From positions 1 through 6,553 of the forward strand of contig JAAZPS010000198.1 of assembly GCA_012797095.1 (NCBI GenBank): 6,553 bases of DNA, written 5' to 3'. The notes under the pieces were generated by a model, which was given only the letters and a program-made list of their open reading frames with translations, was not told the DNA's origin and ran no database searches. Both the position numbers and the translations under genes were made by a program. Every line of letters begins with the position of its first letter. The first letter of the stretch is position 1. Source of the stretch: Bacillota bacterium. Lineage in GTDB: Bacteria > Bacillota > Dethiobacteria > DTU022. Positions 5,864 to 6,553 of this stretch are shown here, one piece after another.

Positions 5864-6553
5864 CTACTGCTCCGCCGCCTCCGCTTCGCCGGGGACAACG
5901 GTGATGGTCCGGCTGCGGCCGTTCCGCAGAACGGTCAGCTCCACGGTGTCGCCCGGATAATAGCTTAACAGCGCATCGAAAAGCTGCGCAATATAACGAA
6001 CCTTTTTTTCCCCGACTGCAACTATCACATCGCCCTCTTTCAGTCCGCCCTCAACCGCCGGGCTGCCCGGATTGACCTCGCTGATATAGACTCCCTGATC
6101 CGTGGAATCGCCGGTATACGTGGAAAGGTTCTGGATCAGGATTCCCATCTGGGGACGGCGAACCCGGCCGTCTCTCTTTAAATCATGAGCAACCCGTTTC
6201 ACCGTATTGCTGGGAATGGCCAGGCCGATCCCCTCCGCCTCGCTGATCTTGGCCGAATTGATCCCGATCACCTCGCCGCGCAGGTTGATCAGCGGCCCGC
6301 CGCTGTTGCCGTGGTTGATCACCGCATCGGTTTGAATGTAGGTGTAGGCATACTGGCTCTGCGATGCTCTCACCTCGCGTTCCAGGGCGCTTACAATCCC
6401 CCGGGTAACCGTATGTTTGAGAAAACCCAGCGGATTCCCGGCAGCGAGCACCGTCTCACCGGCCCGGACCTCCTCCGAATCGCCCAGGCCGATACAGGGG
6501 AGCTCCTGCTGCTCGATCTTCAGAAGTGCCAGATCGGTCAGGCGATCCTCGCC
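5864..6553 (-). CDS. HtrA/DegP-like serine protease with C-terminal PDZ domain (N-terminus beyond right edge)
   Basis: The C-terminal 229 residues are in the window and the frame is open to position 6553. Family S1C proteases degrade or refold misfolded proteins outside the cytoplasm, usually from a membrane anchor in Gram-positives. The visible part starts GEDRLTDLALLKIE, which carries the catalytic Asp (window residue 7). It continues through AAGNPLGF to GNSGGPL with the nucleophilic Ser (window residue 84, codon at 6304-6302), then GIGLAIPSNTV. A single PDZ domain follows from about residue 133 to 223 (RRPQMGILIQ, PGSPAVEGGLKEGDVIVAV). The protein ends shortly after it, so there is one PDZ domain as in the short Firmicutes HtrA type, not two as in E. 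coli DegP. The catalytic His and any signal or anchor lie outside the window. It is the first visible gene of a likely operon with the metalloenzyme (26-bp gap) and MBL hydrolase. An internal GTG at 6451 is not the start, because conserved protease sequence continues upstream of it. Confidence 0.95.
   Translation of the reverse strand, partial: GEDRLTDLALLKIEQQELPCIGLGDSEEVRAGETVLAAGNPLGFLKHTVTRGIVSALEREVRASQSQYAYTYIQTDAVINHGNSGGPLINLRGEVIGINSAKISEAEGIGLAIPSNTVKRVAHDLKRDGRVRRPQMGILIQNLSTYTGDSTDQGVYISEVNPGSPAVEGGLKEGDVIVAVGEKKVRYIAQLFDALLSYYPGDTVELTVLRNGRSRTITVVPGEAEAAEQ

Overview
The window looks like chromosomal housekeeping DNA from a GC-rich, probably Gram-positive (Clostridia-like Firmicutes) bacterium. 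The grounds are strong purine Shine-Dalgarno sequences (AGGAGG, GGAGGGG, AAGGAG), two well-supported TTG starts, a Rho with Firmicutes-like sequence, a class A penicillin-binding protein with the extracytoplasmic cysteine-containing tail common in Firmicutes, and a secreted LysM protein. The taxonomic placement is inference; there is no rRNA or other marker in the window. I see no transposase, phage gene, CRISPR array, tRNA or rRNA.

Layout, left to right. Positions 1-230 (minus) hold the N-terminus of a secreted LysM-domain protein that runs off the left edge. Positions 423-1706 (minus) hold a complete transcription termination factor Rho with a TTG start. The two are co-directional and 192 bp apart. 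Positions 1707-2217 form a 511-bp divergent intergenic region. Its rho-proximal part (about 1760-1940) is GC-rich and packed with short perfect inverted repeats. Its other part is AT-rich. Positions 2218-4218 (plus) encode a complete bifunctional class A penicillin-binding protein. Its stop codon overlaps the stop of the convergent minus-strand gene at 4215-4826, an MBL-fold (glyoxalase II-like) hydrolase. Upstream of that on the minus strand lie an alkaline-phosphatase-superfamily metalloenzyme (4917-5837, TTG start) and the C-terminal 229 residues of an HtrA/DegP-like serine protease (5864 to the right edge).

The three right-hand minus-strand genes (htrA-like, metalloenzyme, MBL hydrolase) are spaced by 26 and 90 bp and may be one operon. 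The PBP, the LysM protein and the HtrA-like protease all act outside the cytoplasmic membrane, so cell-envelope construction and quality control is a loose common theme. Rho is general transcription machinery.

The least explained part is the long structured region upstream of rho. It may be an mRNA leader used in rho autoregulation, or a small RNA, but I recognise no known riboswitch or RNA family in it. The best candidate for unknown biochemistry is the 306-residue metalloenzyme: it keeps a full two-metal site but lacks the room for the substrate-binding insert of phosphoglycerate mutase. I do not see an obviously new multi-gene system.
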